This document shows, one piece after another, positions 33,419 to 42,910 of a stretch of DNA of 64,000 bases. The notes below the pieces were generated by a model. That model was not told the origin of the DNA, searched no databases, and saw only the letters and a program-made list of their open reading frames with translations. The position numbers and the translations under genes were made by a program. This stretch comes from Brevibacillus porteri (GTDB lineage: Bacteria > Bacillota > Bacilli > Brevibacillales > Brevibacillaceae), in assembly GCF_003013475.1 (NCBI RefSeq), contig NZ_PXZO01000065.1, forward strand, positions 1 through 64,000. The letters are read 5' to 3'. Numbering within the stretch: position 1 is the first letter of the stretch; every line of letters starts with the position of its first letter.

Positions 33419-35386
33419 ATGAAAACACCTAGACTCACTGTTAAATCCAAGCTGATCGCTACATTTTCCACGATATTAGTCATCCCCATGCTGACACTTG
33501 GATGGCTCTCGTATCAGAGTGCCAAGGCCGAGTTGTCAGATGAATTGCTTACGACTGCCTCTGAAAATGTCCGTTTAGTAGACGCGCTTTTGAATCGTAC
33601 ACTTTTGGAACAATCAAGGAATGTGGAATGGGTCGCTGCTGATATTGTACGCAACGATATCATGGAAGAGACCAGAACAAATACGCAAAAAAAATTACAG
33701 CGCTTTCTCGCTATGAATCCGGAAGTGAGTGAAGCGTATATCGGGGACGAGAATGGCGGCATGATGACCGCAACCGGCTCCAAGCTCCCGGACGGATTCG
33801 ACCCGCGAAAGAGAGATTGGTACATAGCAGCCATGAAGCAACCTGGCAAGGGTATCATTGTGGACCCATACATTGATGCCATTACGGGCAAAGTCGTCGT
33901 GGGAATAGCCATGGCATTGCCTGATCAGTCCGGTGTCTTTGGGATTGATATTCAACTGACTGCGCTGGACACAACCGTTAAGCAGGCGAAGATTGGTACG
34001 CAAGGATATATGGCTATTTTGGATAAAAACCGCAAGATGCTTGTCAATCCAAATGGAGAGTCGGGCGTTGAAGTTGCAGAGTCTTGGGCAGATACTGTTT
34101 ATGCGGAAGAGTCCGGACGTTTACAATTTAATCACGAGGGAAATCCCGTCCAAGCCGTGTTTACTACGAATGAAAATACGGGCTGGAAGCTTGTAGGCGT
34201 GATGTATGAAAGTGAAGCAGCAGAAGCAGCAAATCCAATTTTTCACACCATGGTCGTGATTATAATTGCAGCGCTGGTGGCAGCTGGCGGAGTCATTTAC
34301 CTGATTTTGCGCTCCTTACTCCGTCCTTTGCGCATGTTGACAGAAGCAGCGGAAAAAATGAGCCAAGGCGATGTGACACAACAAGTAGATATACGAAGTG
34401 ACGACGAGTTGGGTACGTTGGGCAAAGCCTTCAATCATATGGCGGAATCTCTTCGTTCCTTGCTTCATTCTGTGAATGATTCTGTTCAGCAGCTGGCTTC
34501 TTCGGCAGAGCAGCTCGCGGCCAGTGCGGATCAGACAAGCAAAGCCACAGAACAGATCGCAGAGACCATGCAAGAAATGGCGGAGGGAACCGAGCAGCAA
34601 GTCTCCCATACGCAGGAGGGGAACGCAGCAGTCGAACAAATGTCGGCAAGAATCGGTCAGATTGTAGAGCATACACAAAATGTATTCACCGCAGCCCAGG
34701 ATTCGTCGGACTTGGCAGTGGCCGGAAACAAAGCCATTCAATCGGCTGTGTTGCAAATGAACGCATCCAGCGAATCGATTCACGGTCTGGCAAAAGTTGT
34801 GGATAATCTGGGGACGCGTTCCCAAGAAATCGGAAACATCGTGGATGTGATTACTGCCATCGCTAATCAAACCAACCTGCTCGCACTAAATGCGGCAATC
34901 GAAGCGGCTCGAGCAGGGGAGTATGGACGAGGCTTTGCTGTGGTGGCTGATGAGGTACGCAAGCTGGCAGAGCAATCCGCAAGCTCGGCACAACAAATTA
35001 GTCAACTGATCACCGCGATTCAAGCGGAGACAAACCATGCTGTGATCGTTATGGATCAGAGCAAGCGTGAAGTAACGGAAGGTATTGAAAAAGTGAACGA
35101 AGCTGGCCAGTCCTTCGAACAAATTCAATCAGCCGTCAATGAAGTGGCAGAGAAAATCGGTCAGGTATCTGAAGCGACGCGTGATTTCTCTACAAGGGCA
35201 CAGCAAGTGGTTGAGATCATTGGCCATATTTCCGAAGTGACACTGCAAGCATCTGATGGAACACAAAGTGTATCCGCAGCTGCCCAGGAACAGCTAGCCT
35301 CTATGGAAGAGATCGCTTCCTCAGCCGTTTCTCTCGAACACCTCGCGGAGGAATTGCAAAACCAGATCGGCAAATTCCGTATCTAA
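33419..35386 (+). CDS. Methyl-accepting chemotaxis protein with Cache sensor
   Basis: This is a transmembrane chemoreceptor, 655 residues. The first membrane helix is at about 13-33, followed by an external double-Cache-type sensor (about 35-275) with the DWYIAAMKQPGKGIIVDPY pattern. The second helix is at about 281-303, then HAMP (about 304-356), then the signalling coiled coil (about 360-655). The hairpin tip includes ITAIANQTNLLALNAAIEAA and RGFAVVADEVRKLAEQS. The ligand is probably a small organic molecule such as an amino acid. The start ATG has AAAGGTGATG upstream. It is monocistronic. Confidence 0.95.
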   Translation: MKTPRLTVKSKLIATFSTILVIPMLTLGWLSYQSAKAELSDELLTTASENVRLVDALLNRTLLEQSRNVEWVAADIVRNDIMEETRTNTQKKLQRFLAMNPEVSEAYIGDENGGMMTATGSKLPDGFDPRKRDWYIAAMKQPGKGIIVDPYIDAITGKVVVGIAMALPDQSGVFGIDIQLTALDTTVKQAKIGTQGYMAILDKNRKMLVNPNGESGVEVAESWADTVYAEESGRLQFNHEGNPVQAVFTTNENTGWKLVGVMYESEAAEAANPIFHTMVVIIIAALVAAGGVIYLILRSLLRPLRMLTEAAEKMSQGDVTQQVDIRSDDELGTLGKAFNHMAESLRSLLHSVNDSVQQLASSAEQLAASADQTSKATEQIAETMQEMAEGTEQQVSHTQEGNAAVEQMSARIGQIVEHTQNVFTAAQDSSDLAVAGNKAIQSAVLQMNASSESIHGLAKVVDNLGTRSQEIGNIVDVITAIANQTNLLALNAAIEAARAGEYGRGFAVVADEVRKLAEQSASSAQQISQLITAIQAETNHAVIVMDQSKREVTEGIEKVNEAGQSFEQIQSAVNEVAEKIGQVSEATRDFSTRAQQVVEIIGHISEVTLQASDGTQSVSAAAQEQLASMEEIASSAVSLEHLAEELQNQIGKFRI

Positions 35387-35390
35387 AAAT

Positions 35391-35433
35391 AAGCCCGGCG
35401 CCGTGTTTACATACACGAGCAGCCGGGTTTTTT
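35391..35433 (+). terminator. Terminator of the chemoreceptor gene
   Basis: AAGCCCGGC pairs with GCCGGGTT, followed by TTTT, directly after the stop. The minus-strand gene ending at 35436 converges on it. Confidence 0.85.
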
Positions 35434-35435
35434 AC

Positions 35436-35660
35436 TTAATCGTAAATAGGTGACGAGGAATGATCCCATCCCCCGCTGTCTCCATTCACAGGCCCACGGG
35501 ATTCAAGCTCATGGATGACTTTGACGTGAAGAGAGGCTCCTTCTGCACTGAGGTAAGCTGCCAGTTGTGAAAAGCTGTGATGGTAATAAAGCAGCTCATT
35601 CATTTCCCAATCAGCCAGTGGCACTATGGTTAATTCAGACAATTCCCGACCTATGTACAC
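35436..35660 (-). CDS. Hypothetical 74-residue protein
   Basis: I start at GTG 35660, because AAGGAGG lies 9 bases upstream in a normal arrangement. The frame remains open to 35735, but there is no site there. The product is acidic and aromatic-rich, with MNELLYYHHSFSQLAAYL in a likely helix and a disordered tail rich in Gly/Ser/Asp. No family is recognised. Confidence 0.6.
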   Translation of the reverse strand: MYIGRELSELTIVPLADWEMNELLYYHHSFSQLAAYLSAEGASLHVKVIHELESRGPVNGDSGGWDHSSSPIYD

Positions 35661-35856
35661 CCTGCCATTCCTCCTTATGTGGTAGTGGTTTGCCTGATAC
35701 TGCGAGCTTAGTATGGCTATAGTCGAGAGGATCAAGTCATGCCGGGATTTTTTCCGCAGGTAGAAAAAGCGCAGGTGGAGTTGTATAATGAATGAGTGAT
35801 TTTTATTTATTAGTACCTGCTATTAATAGTTGGTCAGATCGGGAGGTAATCTTTTT

Positions 35857-36615
35857 ATGAATACAACGAAAAAAGTAGCACTGGTTACTGGCGGAACGCG
35901 AGGAATCGGAAAAGCGATTGCGCTTCAATTGGCTGAACAGGGCTATGACCTGGTGCTGAACTATTTGCGTAACCGCACTGCGGCAAGAGAAGCAGCAGCA
36001 GAGCTGGAAGCAAAGGGCGCTCGTGTCCATCTGATCAAAGCCAATGTAGGGGATGTAGCAAAAATCAAAGAGTTGTTCGCAGAAATTGACCAGGAATTCG
36101 GTCGCTTGGATGTATTTGTGAACAATGCGGCATCGGGTGTACTGCGTCCGCTGATGGAGCTGGAAGAAAGCCATTGGGACTGGACCATGGAAATTAACAG
36201 CAAGGCGCTGTTGTTCTGTGCGCAAGAAGCGGCAAAACTAATGATCAAGGGCGGCAACGGCGGAAAAATCGTGAGCTTGTCCAGCCTTGGGTCCATTCGC
36301 GTTCTCGACAACTATACAGCGGTTGGCGTATCGAAGGCAGCTGTAGAAGCGATTACTCGTTATTTGGCAGTCGAGCTCGCACCGCATAATATTGTAGTAA
36401 ACGCTGTTTCTGGCGGAGCGGTGGATACGGATGCACTCAAACATTTCCCGAATCGTGAAGAATTGCTCGGTAGCTCAGCAGAGCGTACGCCAGCAGGACG
36501 TATTGTGGAGCCGGAAGATTTGGCTAATGCGGTGATATTCTTGCTCTCTGACAAAGCGTGGATGGTTCGCGGACAAACATTGATTGTAGACGGCGGTATT
36601 TCTCTTTTGACATAA
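35857..36615 (+). CDS. fabL: Enoyl-[acyl-carrier-protein] reductase FabL
   Basis: It catalyses the NADPH-dependent last reduction of fatty-acid elongation. The 252-residue short-chain dehydrogenase fold has the cofactor motif TGGTRGIGKAI at about 11-21 and NNAASG near 89. The active site is YTAVGVSK, a Tyr-x6-Lys spacing that marks FabI/FabL enoyl reductases rather than ordinary SDRs (Tyr-x3-Lys). The start ATG at 35857 has GGGAGG upstream. The open frame begins earlier, at 35830. FabL is the triclosan-tolerant isoform known from Bacillus. Confidence 0.9.
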   Translation: MNTTKKVALVTGGTRGIGKAIALQLAEQGYDLVLNYLRNRTAAREAAAELEAKGARVHLIKANVGDVAKIKELFAEIDQEFGRLDVFVNNAASGVLRPLMELEESHWDWTMEINSKALLFCAQEAAKLMIKGGNGGKIVSLSSLGSIRVLDNYTAVGVSKAAVEAITRYLAVELAPHNIVVNAVSGGAVDTDALKHFPNREELLGSSAERTPAGRIVEPEDLANAVIFLLSDKAWMVRGQTLIVDGGISLLT

Positions 36616-36726
36616 TGATTTATTGAAGATGGAGTATGGAGTTGGAGACTTTGTGGTGTTGCGACACAAGACAAAGTTGTCCATGTGTTGTACAATAGAG
36701 GAAGAAGGTTACGAAGGAGGCAACAC

Positions 36727-37140
36727 ATGCTGATTCGTCCGTTTCGACTCGGTGACTATTCGGCTATCACACGTATTTGGCAGGAGACGGGGTTGGACCA
36801 ATCGGACAAAGAGTCATTGAACGATTTGGCCCAGCATTTGGCTTGGGACAGCGATCTGGTAATGGTTGCAGAAATGGAAGGCAGAGTTGTAGGGGTCGTG
36901 GTTGGCACGATCGACGGTGCACGTGCCTATTTCTACCGATTGGCTGTACTTCCAGAGATGCAAGGCTCAGGTATTGGTCGCGAACTCGTTGAAGCAATTG
37001 AAAAGCGTTTCAAGCAACGAGGTGTCAATAACGTCTTGATCATGGTCAATCAATCAAATCCGGAAGTCCTTCCGTTTTACCTTTCACTTGGCTATGAAGT
37101 ACAAAAATATGTTACACTTTCCAAAAAGCTCTCTTCTTAA
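36727..37140 (+). CDS. GNAT family N-acetyltransferase
   Basis: The 137-residue enzyme has the full GNAT fold, with the acetyl-CoA loop reading LPEMQGSGIGRELVEAIE (Q/RxxGxG/A motif) around residue 79. It begins MLIRPFRLGDYSAITRIW. The C-terminal strand and LGYE motif are like YpeA-type acetyltransferases. The substrate is unknown. The start at ATG 36727 follows AAGGAGG. Confidence 0.88.
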   Translation: MLIRPFRLGDYSAITRIWQETGLDQSDKESLNDLAQHLAWDSDLVMVAEMEGRVVGVVVGTIDGARAYFYRLAVLPEMQGSGIGRELVEAIEKRFKQRGVNNVLIMVNQSNPEVLPFYLSLGYEVQKYVTLSKKLSS

Positions 37141-37188
37141 AGGAGGCTTGTCCCCATTCAAATAGAGAAGAGAAGAAAGGGGAGAGTC

Positions 37189-37725
37189 ATGTCACCAACT
37201 CCGGGCTCCAATATCCGCATAGAAAGTTATAAACATGACCATTCGTTGCACCGCATATGGGACAAATCTACGTTGATTCATACCAGTGATGCGGTGGTGA
37301 TTGGGGGAAATGATCGGGTCAAGGTGACAGAAGCAGACGGGCGGGAATGGCGTACGCGTGAACCGGCCATTTGTACATTTGGTAGAGGCCAGTGGTTCAA
37401 TACCATTGCCATGATTCGTGATGACGGTATTTATTATTATTGCAACATTGGTTCGCCCTTCAGCATGAAGGGACAATTGCTTAGCTACATAGACTATGAT
37501 CTCGACGTAAAAGTGTTTCCCGATATGACGTACTCGATTCTCGACGAAGAGGAGTTTCTTTTACATAGCAAACAGATGAACTATCCTCCATTTGTTGTGG
37601 AAAGAGTGCAGACAGCATTGCGAGAGGTGCTGGATTGGGTAAGCGCGCGACGTGGCCCTTTTCAAAACGGTTTCGTCCAACGTTGGTACGAGCGTTATCT
37701 TTTAGTGCGAGATGATGAGGAATAA
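37189..37725 (+). CDS. Nucleoside tri/diphosphate phosphatase, YgaC/NtdP-like (DUF402)
   Basis: The 178-residue DUF402 protein begins with IRIESYKHDHSLHRIW, a family signature. The barrel core includes WFNTIAMIRDDGIYYYCNIG and the acidic block YIDYDLDVKVFPD, which supplies metal ligands. Related proteins hydrolyse nucleoside tri- and diphosphates. In B. subtilis ygaC sits next to ygaD, and here the next gene is a YgaD-like exporter, which supports the match. The start ATG has AAAGGGGAGAG upstream. Confidence 0.85.
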   Translation: MSPTPGSNIRIESYKHDHSLHRIWDKSTLIHTSDAVVIGGNDRVKVTEADGREWRTREPAICTFGRGQWFNTIAMIRDDGIYYYCNIGSPFSMKGQLLSYIDYDLDVKVFPDMTYSILDEEEFLLHSKQMNYPPFVVERVQTALREVLDWVSARRGPFQNGFVQRWYERYLLVRDDEE

Positions 37726-37782
37726 TCCCTTTCCCGAATGACCGGGGGAGGGATTTCCTTGTTTGCAAAGGAGGTATGATGG

Positions 37783-39564
37783 TTGAGCATACGCCGCTAT
37801 TTGGCTTATGTCCTGCCCTATTGGAAACAAATATTGGGCACTATATTTATTGGAATGATTAAGTTTGCGATCCCACTTGCTCTGCCGCTTCTTATCAAAT
37901 ACGTCATTGATGACCTGCTGCCAAGTCCGCTTCCTCAAGAGGAAAAACTGAAACAGTTATTTTGGCTGATGCTGGGGGCCTTTTTGTTATTTACCCTCGT
38001 TCGCGCCCCTGTTGAGTACATCCGGCAATACTATGCACAGTGGGTATCCAGTCGTATCTTGTTTGACATCCGCAATCAATTGTTTTCTCATTTACAACGA
38101 CTGTCGATGCGCTACTACAACAATACAAAAACGGGTGAGATCATCTCTCGCGTCATTAACGACGTGGAATCAACCAAAAGCTTCGTGGAAACGGGATTGA
38201 TGAATCTTTGGTTGGACCTGATTACGATTACGCTGACGATGGGGATCATGCTCTATATGGACGTGGAGCTGACGATTGTCGCGATTATCGTTTTCCCTTT
38301 GTACAGTATCTCCGTCAAGTTTTTCTACAAGCGCTTGCGTCAATTGACAAAGGATCGTTCTGCTGCACTGGCGCATTTGCAAGGTCATTTGTACGAACGC
38401 GTGAACGGCATGTCGCTCATCCGCAGCTTTGCATTAGAAAAGCAGGAGAGCAAGGAATTTGCCAAGGAGAACAATCAGTTTTTGGATAAGGCACTGGCAC
38501 ATACGCGGTGGAATGCCCGAACCTTCGCCGTGGTCAATACGGTGACGGATATCGCACCGCTCCTGGTCATTGCCTATGCTGGCTACCAAGTCATTGGCGG
38601 GAGTATGAGCGTAGGGACGCTCGTTGCGTTTTATGCTTATTTGGAGCGCTTGTACACGCCGCTGCGACGTCTGGTCAATTCGAGTACGGTACTGACTCAG
38701 GCAATTGCCTCGATGGACCGGATGTTCGAGTTTATCGATGAATCATACGATATCGTTGACAAGCCAAATGCAGGGGATCTGCCTGTAGACCCTGCAACCA
38801 AACGAATTCGCGGAGAAATCCGCTTTGAGAACGTGTCCTTCCGCTATCGGGAGGAAGGCCCTCTCGTCTTGAACAATGTGAATCTGAACATCTCTTCTGG
38901 CGAAACGGTTGCAATTGTCGGGATGTCAGGCGGCGGAAAATCTTCTCTGATTAGCTTGCTGCCGCGTTTTTGGGACGTGACAGAAGGGAAAATTACGATT
39001 GATGGCATCGATATCCGCGATGTGAAGCAGCAAAATTTGCGTTACCACATCGGGATGGTGCAGCAAGATAATATTTTGTTTAGTGAATCAGCAAAAGTGA
39101 ATATTTTAATGGGCAATCCTGATGCGGATGACAATGCTGTACAAGAAGCTGCGAAGGCGGCAAATGCCCATGACTTTATTAGCGAATTACCGAATGGGTA
39201 CCATACGGAGCTGGGAGAGCGTGGCGTGAAGCTCTCGGGCGGACAAAAGCAGCGAATCGCGATTGCGCGTGTTTTCCTGCGTGACCCGGGTATTCTGATC
39301 CTGGATGAGGCGACGTCTGCACTCGACTTGGAATCAGAGCACACGATTCAGGAGTCTTTGTCTAGGTTGGCAAAAGGAAGAACCACGCTCATCGTGGCCC
39401 ATCGACTTTCGACGATTACCCATGCGGACAAAATCATTGTCATGAAAGAGGGCCAAATCGTTGAGGAAGGCACGCATGAGCAATTGCTTGCGAGAAAGGG
39501 AGTATATTATGGCCTGTGGAGTGTGCAAGATCTAGGAAGTACATCCGACCCGCAACTGGGATAA
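37783..39564 (+). CDS. ABC exporter, permease-ATPase fusion (YgaD-like)
   Basis: This is a 593-residue half-transporter that should dimerise. The six-helix membrane domain spans about 1-310. The nucleotide-binding domain (about 340-580) has Walker A GMSGGGKSS, the signature LSGGQKQR, Walker B ILILDEATSALD and the H-loop AHRLST. It resembles the MsbA/BmrA multidrug and lipid exporters. Translation starts at TTG 37783, with AAAGGAGG 8 bases upstream. The nearby ATG is in another frame. Confidence 0.93.
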   Translation: MSIRRYLAYVLPYWKQILGTIFIGMIKFAIPLALPLLIKYVIDDLLPSPLPQEEKLKQLFWLMLGAFLLFTLVRAPVEYIRQYYAQWVSSRILFDIRNQLFSHLQRLSMRYYNNTKTGEIISRVINDVESTKSFVETGLMNLWLDLITITLTMGIMLYMDVELTIVAIIVFPLYSISVKFFYKRLRQLTKDRSAALAHLQGHLYERVNGMSLIRSFALEKQESKEFAKENNQFLDKALAHTRWNARTFAVVNTVTDIAPLLVIAYAGYQVIGGSMSVGTLVAFYAYLERLYTPLRRLVNSSTVLTQAIASMDRMFEFIDESYDIVDKPNAGDLPVDPATKRIRGEIRFENVSFRYREEGPLVLNNVNLNISSGETVAIVGMSGGGKSSLISLLPRFWDVTEGKITIDGIDIRDVKQQNLRYHIGMVQQDNILFSESAKVNILMGNPDADDNAVQEAAKAANAHDFISELPNGYHTELGERGVKLSGGQKQRIAIARVFLRDPGILILDEATSALDLESEHTIQESLSRLAKGRTTLIVAHRLSTITHADKIIVMKEGQIVEEGTHEQLLARKGVYYGLWSVQDLGSTSDPQLG

Positions 39565-39588
39565 GCAGATGGGATTGGAGGAAATCCG

Positions 39589-40809
39589 ATGGAGATATGG
39601 CGCCGTAATTTATATGTACTCTGCGGATCCTTGTTTTTCGTCATGGTGGCGATGAGCATGATCATGCCTTTTTTACCGCTTTACATTCAGCAGGATTTCG
39701 GAATTGAAGACCCTCATCAAGTAACGGCTTGGGCGGGGATTATTTTTGGAGCCAACTTTTTGACGGCGGGCCTCGTCTCACCTATTTGGGGAAATTTGGC
39801 CGATAAGCACGGGCGCAAGATCATGATTTTGCGCTCGGGATTTTTCATGTCCATTACCATGGCACTGACCGGTTTTGCGGGAAGTCTGTGGCAGCTTTTG
39901 GCCCTTCGGCTACTCAATGGACTTGTAGGGGGAATCATCCCTGCCAGTACCGCATTGGTAGCATCCTCTGTACCAAAAGAACGAATTGGCTGGGCAACTG
40001 GGTTGCTTCAGTCTTTTATTACGGCAGGAACCATTATGGGACCGCTGTTTGGCGGTGTTCTCGCGGAGAAGATCGGCTTTCGGATGATTTTTGTGATTAC
40101 CGGTTGCGTATTATTACTGGCGACCTTGGTCATTACGTTTATGGTGAAAGAGAATTTTGTTCCACCTGAAAAAAAGGAACGGTCGAGTCTACGGGAAGAT
40201 TTTCAGATGATCTTCTCTTCCAAAGAACTCCCGGCGCTCTTTTTTGTAACCGTAATGATCCAGTTTGCGTTGTTTAGCATTATCCCTGTGTTGCCGATCT
40301 ACATTTCGCAATTGGTTGGATCAGAAGGGGCAAAGGTAGCACTGTGGGCCGGTATTGTCCAGGCATGCATGGGGGTAGCAAACGTCTTTGCCTCTCCACA
40401 GCTGGGGCGTTTAGGAGATCGGTTCGGTTCGCAAAAGGTGCTCTTGTTCTCGCTTTTGGCTGCCGCAATCATCTTCATTCCACAAGGTCTGGTACATACG
40501 GTATGGCAATTGGTCGCGCTCCGGTTTTTGTTAGGATTATCGCTGGGAGGATTGCTTCCATCCGTCAATGCTTTGCTGCGACGAGCAACACCTGTACATA
40601 TGGTCAGTCGCGTCTACGGCTATAACAACAGCTTCGTCAGTATCGGCAGCATGCTTGGACCGATGATTGGTGGCTTTTTGGCAGGCTATGTGAGTATTAG
40701 CGGAGTCTTTTACATGACGAGTGCTTTCTTGTTTATTAACGCAGGCTGGGTGTACTACAGCTTTTTCCGAAACAAATCTGTACAGCATTCTGATTCTGGA
40801 ATAGAATAA
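39589..40809 (+). CDS. MFS multidrug efflux transporter
   Basis: The 406-residue protein has 12 predicted membrane helices. Motif A reads GNLADKHGRKIMIL (around 67) and a second copy GRLGDRFGSQKVLL follows in the other half. The motif C-type helix is ITAGTIMGPLFGGVLAEK. This places it with DHA1 drug-proton antiporters (MdtG/Blt-like). The start ATG follows GGAGG. It begins 25 bases after the ABC exporter gene, so they may be one transcript. Confidence 0.88.
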   Translation: MEIWRRNLYVLCGSLFFVMVAMSMIMPFLPLYIQQDFGIEDPHQVTAWAGIIFGANFLTAGLVSPIWGNLADKHGRKIMILRSGFFMSITMALTGFAGSLWQLLALRLLNGLVGGIIPASTALVASSVPKERIGWATGLLQSFITAGTIMGPLFGGVLAEKIGFRMIFVITGCVLLLATLVITFMVKENFVPPEKKERSSLREDFQMIFSSKELPALFFVTVMIQFALFSIIPVLPIYISQLVGSEGAKVALWAGIVQACMGVANVFASPQLGRLGDRFGSQKVLLFSLLAAAIIFIPQGLVHTVWQLVALRFLLGLSLGGLLPSVNALLRRATPVHMVSRVYGYNNSFVSIGSMLGPMIGGFLAGYVSISGVFYMTSAFLFINAGWVYYSFFRNKSVQHSDSGIE

Positions 40810-40854
40810 AAGGTAATTTTCGCGAAAAGAGGTGCACCTCCATTGTGATGGCGA

Positions 40855-40910
40855 GTCGGTGTGAATAACTTCATATTCCATCAGGACGTATAGGCTGGTC
40901 CTGAACCGAC
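40855..40910 (+). promoter_or_regulatory. Nested hairpin in the leader of the second MFS gene
   Basis: GTCGGT at 40855-40860 faces ACCGAC at 40905-40910, and inside it TCAGGAC at 40881-40887 pairs with GTCCTGA at 40898-40904. The structure ends one base before the AGGAGG of the next gene, so it could control its translation. No known riboswitch class is recognised. Confidence 0.35.
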
Positions 40911-40925
40911 AGGAGGGTGTGCTTT

Positions 40926-42155
40926 ATGTGGCATCGACGCTTTATTTGCCTCTGGGCGGGTCAGACATTGGCCAACCTTGGGGATGTATTTTATATTGTC
41001 GCGTTTATTTCGATCATCTACGCTGCAACTGGCTCTGTCATGTACACGGCGTTTATTCCGGTTGTCATCGTAGCGTCGCAGTCTGTGAGCAGCTTGTTGG
41101 CTCCGTTGGTGTTTCAGCGATTGTCGTTGACGGGCATGCTCGTGCTGTCGCAAGGCTTGAAGACGATACTTTTGGCTGCAGCCTCATTAGCTGTCTGCAG
41201 CGGTGTAGGAGAGCAGGGAGAGTGGATCTGGCTGTTGTTCGGATTGGGGTCAACCATCGCCTTCATGGATGGCTGGGCAAACCCTGCGCGCAATGCCATG
41301 GTGCCGCAGTTGGTTGGACGAGAAGATCTCATGCGAGCGAATGGGTTGCTTGCCACATCGGATCAAACCGTTCATTTTGCTGGCTGGGCAGCAGGGGGAT
41401 TACTCGTTTCTTGGCTGGGAGCAGGTGTTGTTCTGTGGGGAACGGTTGGTGCCTATGTTGTGGCAACGATCGCGATGACAGGCATTGCACCAGCAAGCGA
41501 AAAGCTGCGTGAAGAACAGGCAGCTAAGGCGACAACAAATTGGCTCACTGGATGGAAGACAATTCGCGATGTACCTGTACTGCGACTGCTGGTCGCGATG
41601 GATGTCGTGATCGGCTTGTCCGGGGGTGTGTGGATCGCTGCGATTATGCTGCCATTTGTCCTCGATGTGCTTGGACAAGGCGAAGAATGGTGGGGCTACA
41701 TCAATGCCGGTTACATGCTTGGAGCCATTGCAGGTGGGACGCTGCTATTGATGTATGCGGAGCGGATGCGTCGCCATTTATTTCGCTGGATCATTTGCGG
41801 TACGATTGGCGTCGGATTCTTTACCTTTTGTTTTGGCAGCAGTACGAACGCTCTTGTGGCACTGTTGTTTTCCTTTGCACTGGGCCCATTTTTGGAAATG
41901 GTGCATGTAAGCAAGCAGACACTTTTGCAGCAAGAGACTGAGGAATCAGCACTGCCCTATGTCATGTCAGCGAAGGGGACGATTGATTTACTTGTCTTTG
42001 GCGCTTCTGCCTTGGTGATGGGGGCTATCGCTGAATGGCAGGGAGTCCGGGCTGTTTATTATGTATCTGCTGGATTGTTACTCGTTGCTTTCCTTTTTGC
42101 GTTGCGCTTGCAAAAAAAGCAGACGGAGCATTCGAGTGGGGTTTCCGTAAATTAA
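40926..42155 (+). CDS. MFS transporter
   Basis: The 409-residue, 12-helix protein resembles the macrolide-efflux/enterobactin-exporter-like MFS group. It begins MWHRRFICLWAGQTLANLGD, with a domain-A loop region at about 60-80 and a second half from about 205. The substrate is unknown. I prefer ATG 40926, because GGAGGG lies 9 bases upstream. A GTG at 40917 is closer to the site. A hairpin at 40855-40910 precedes it. Confidence 0.85.
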   Translation: MWHRRFICLWAGQTLANLGDVFYIVAFISIIYAATGSVMYTAFIPVVIVASQSVSSLLAPLVFQRLSLTGMLVLSQGLKTILLAAASLAVCSGVGEQGEWIWLLFGLGSTIAFMDGWANPARNAMVPQLVGREDLMRANGLLATSDQTVHFAGWAAGGLLVSWLGAGVVLWGTVGAYVVATIAMTGIAPASEKLREEQAAKATTNWLTGWKTIRDVPVLRLLVAMDVVIGLSGGVWIAAIMLPFVLDVLGQGEEWWGYINAGYMLGAIAGGTLLLMYAERMRRHLFRWIICGTIGVGFFTFCFGSSTNALVALLFSFALGPFLEMVHVSKQTLLQQETEESALPYVMSAKGTIDLLVFGASALVMGAIAEWQGVRAVYYVSAGLLLVAFLFALRLQKKQTEHSSGVSVN

Positions 42156-42163
42156 AACAGAAT

Positions 42164-42207
42164 AGGCTGTCTTTCCGTAGACTTTTCTCGGGAAGGCAGC
42201 TTTTTTG
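42164..42207 (+). terminator. Terminator of the second MFS gene
   Basis: AGGCTGTCTTTCC pairs with GGAAGGCAGCT, followed by TTTTTG, about 10 bases after the stop. Confidence 0.75.
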
Positions 42208-42324
42208 TTTGGAGGTGGTCGTCCGACAGTTTAAAGAATCGGTTAGGCCCTTTAAGGTTTGAGAAAGCCCTTCTTTCCCCATACAATAAAAAGAGCAAAC
42301 AAAGATGTAAGGATGGGTGAGCAC

Positions 42325-42870
42325 ATGAACATTCTCGTATTGCATGGAAGCTCAAGAGACGCAGGGAATACGGAACAATTGACAAATCTAGCATTGGAAG
42401 GCGTGCCGCACACCAGTATCCGTTTGCGAGAAAAAAGCATTCGCCCGATTCACGACCAAAGGCATGACGAGGGAGGCTTCGATGCAGTCGCGGATGATTA
42501 CGATGAAGTGACAGAAGCGGTACTCGCCCATGATTTTCTGATTTTCTCTACGCCCATCTATTGGTACGGCATGTCAGGGCATATGAAAAACTATGTGGAT
42601 CGCTGGTCGCAGAGCATGCGTGACAAGCGTTATTCCTTCAAAGAATCTCTCGGACAAAAGCAGGCATATGTCATTACGACTGGTGGAGACCAGCCCAGAT
42701 TGAAGGGGCTGCCACTAATCCAGCAGTTTCAGTATGTTTTTTCTTTCGTCGGAATGCTATTTGCAGGCTATATGATCGGGGAAGGCAACAAACCCGGTGA
42801 TGTATGGTCAGATCAACGGGCAGTAGAGGAAGCAAAGATTTTTAATGCGTGGCTGAAGGCCAAGCAATAG
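42325..42870 (+). CDS. NAD(P)H-dependent FMN oxidoreductase (flavodoxin fold)
   Basis: The 181-residue flavodoxin-like protein begins MNILVLHGSSRDAGNTEQL, the FMN phosphate loop. It has the second flavin loop STPIYWYGMSGHMKNYVDRW (around 75-94) and a later TTGGD motif. The likely role is reducing quinones or other acceptors with NADPH. The start ATG at 42325 is 11 bases past AAGGA. Upstream in-frame codons are less plausible. Confidence 0.85.
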   Translation: MNILVLHGSSRDAGNTEQLTNLALEGVPHTSIRLREKSIRPIHDQRHDEGGFDAVADDYDEVTEAVLAHDFLIFSTPIYWYGMSGHMKNYVDRWSQSMRDKRYSFKESLGQKQAYVITTGGDQPRLKGLPLIQQFQYVFSFVGMLFAGYMIGEGNKPGDVWSDQRAVEEAKIFNAWLKAKQ

Positions 42871-42873
42871 CCT

Positions 42874-42910
42874 GAAAGACCGGAGAGAATTCCGGTCTTT
42901 CTTTTTTTTC
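42874..42910 (+). terminator. Terminator of the flavodoxin-fold gene
   Basis: GAAAGACCGGA pairs with TCCGGTCTTTC, followed by a long T-run, directly after the stop. Confidence 0.92.
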
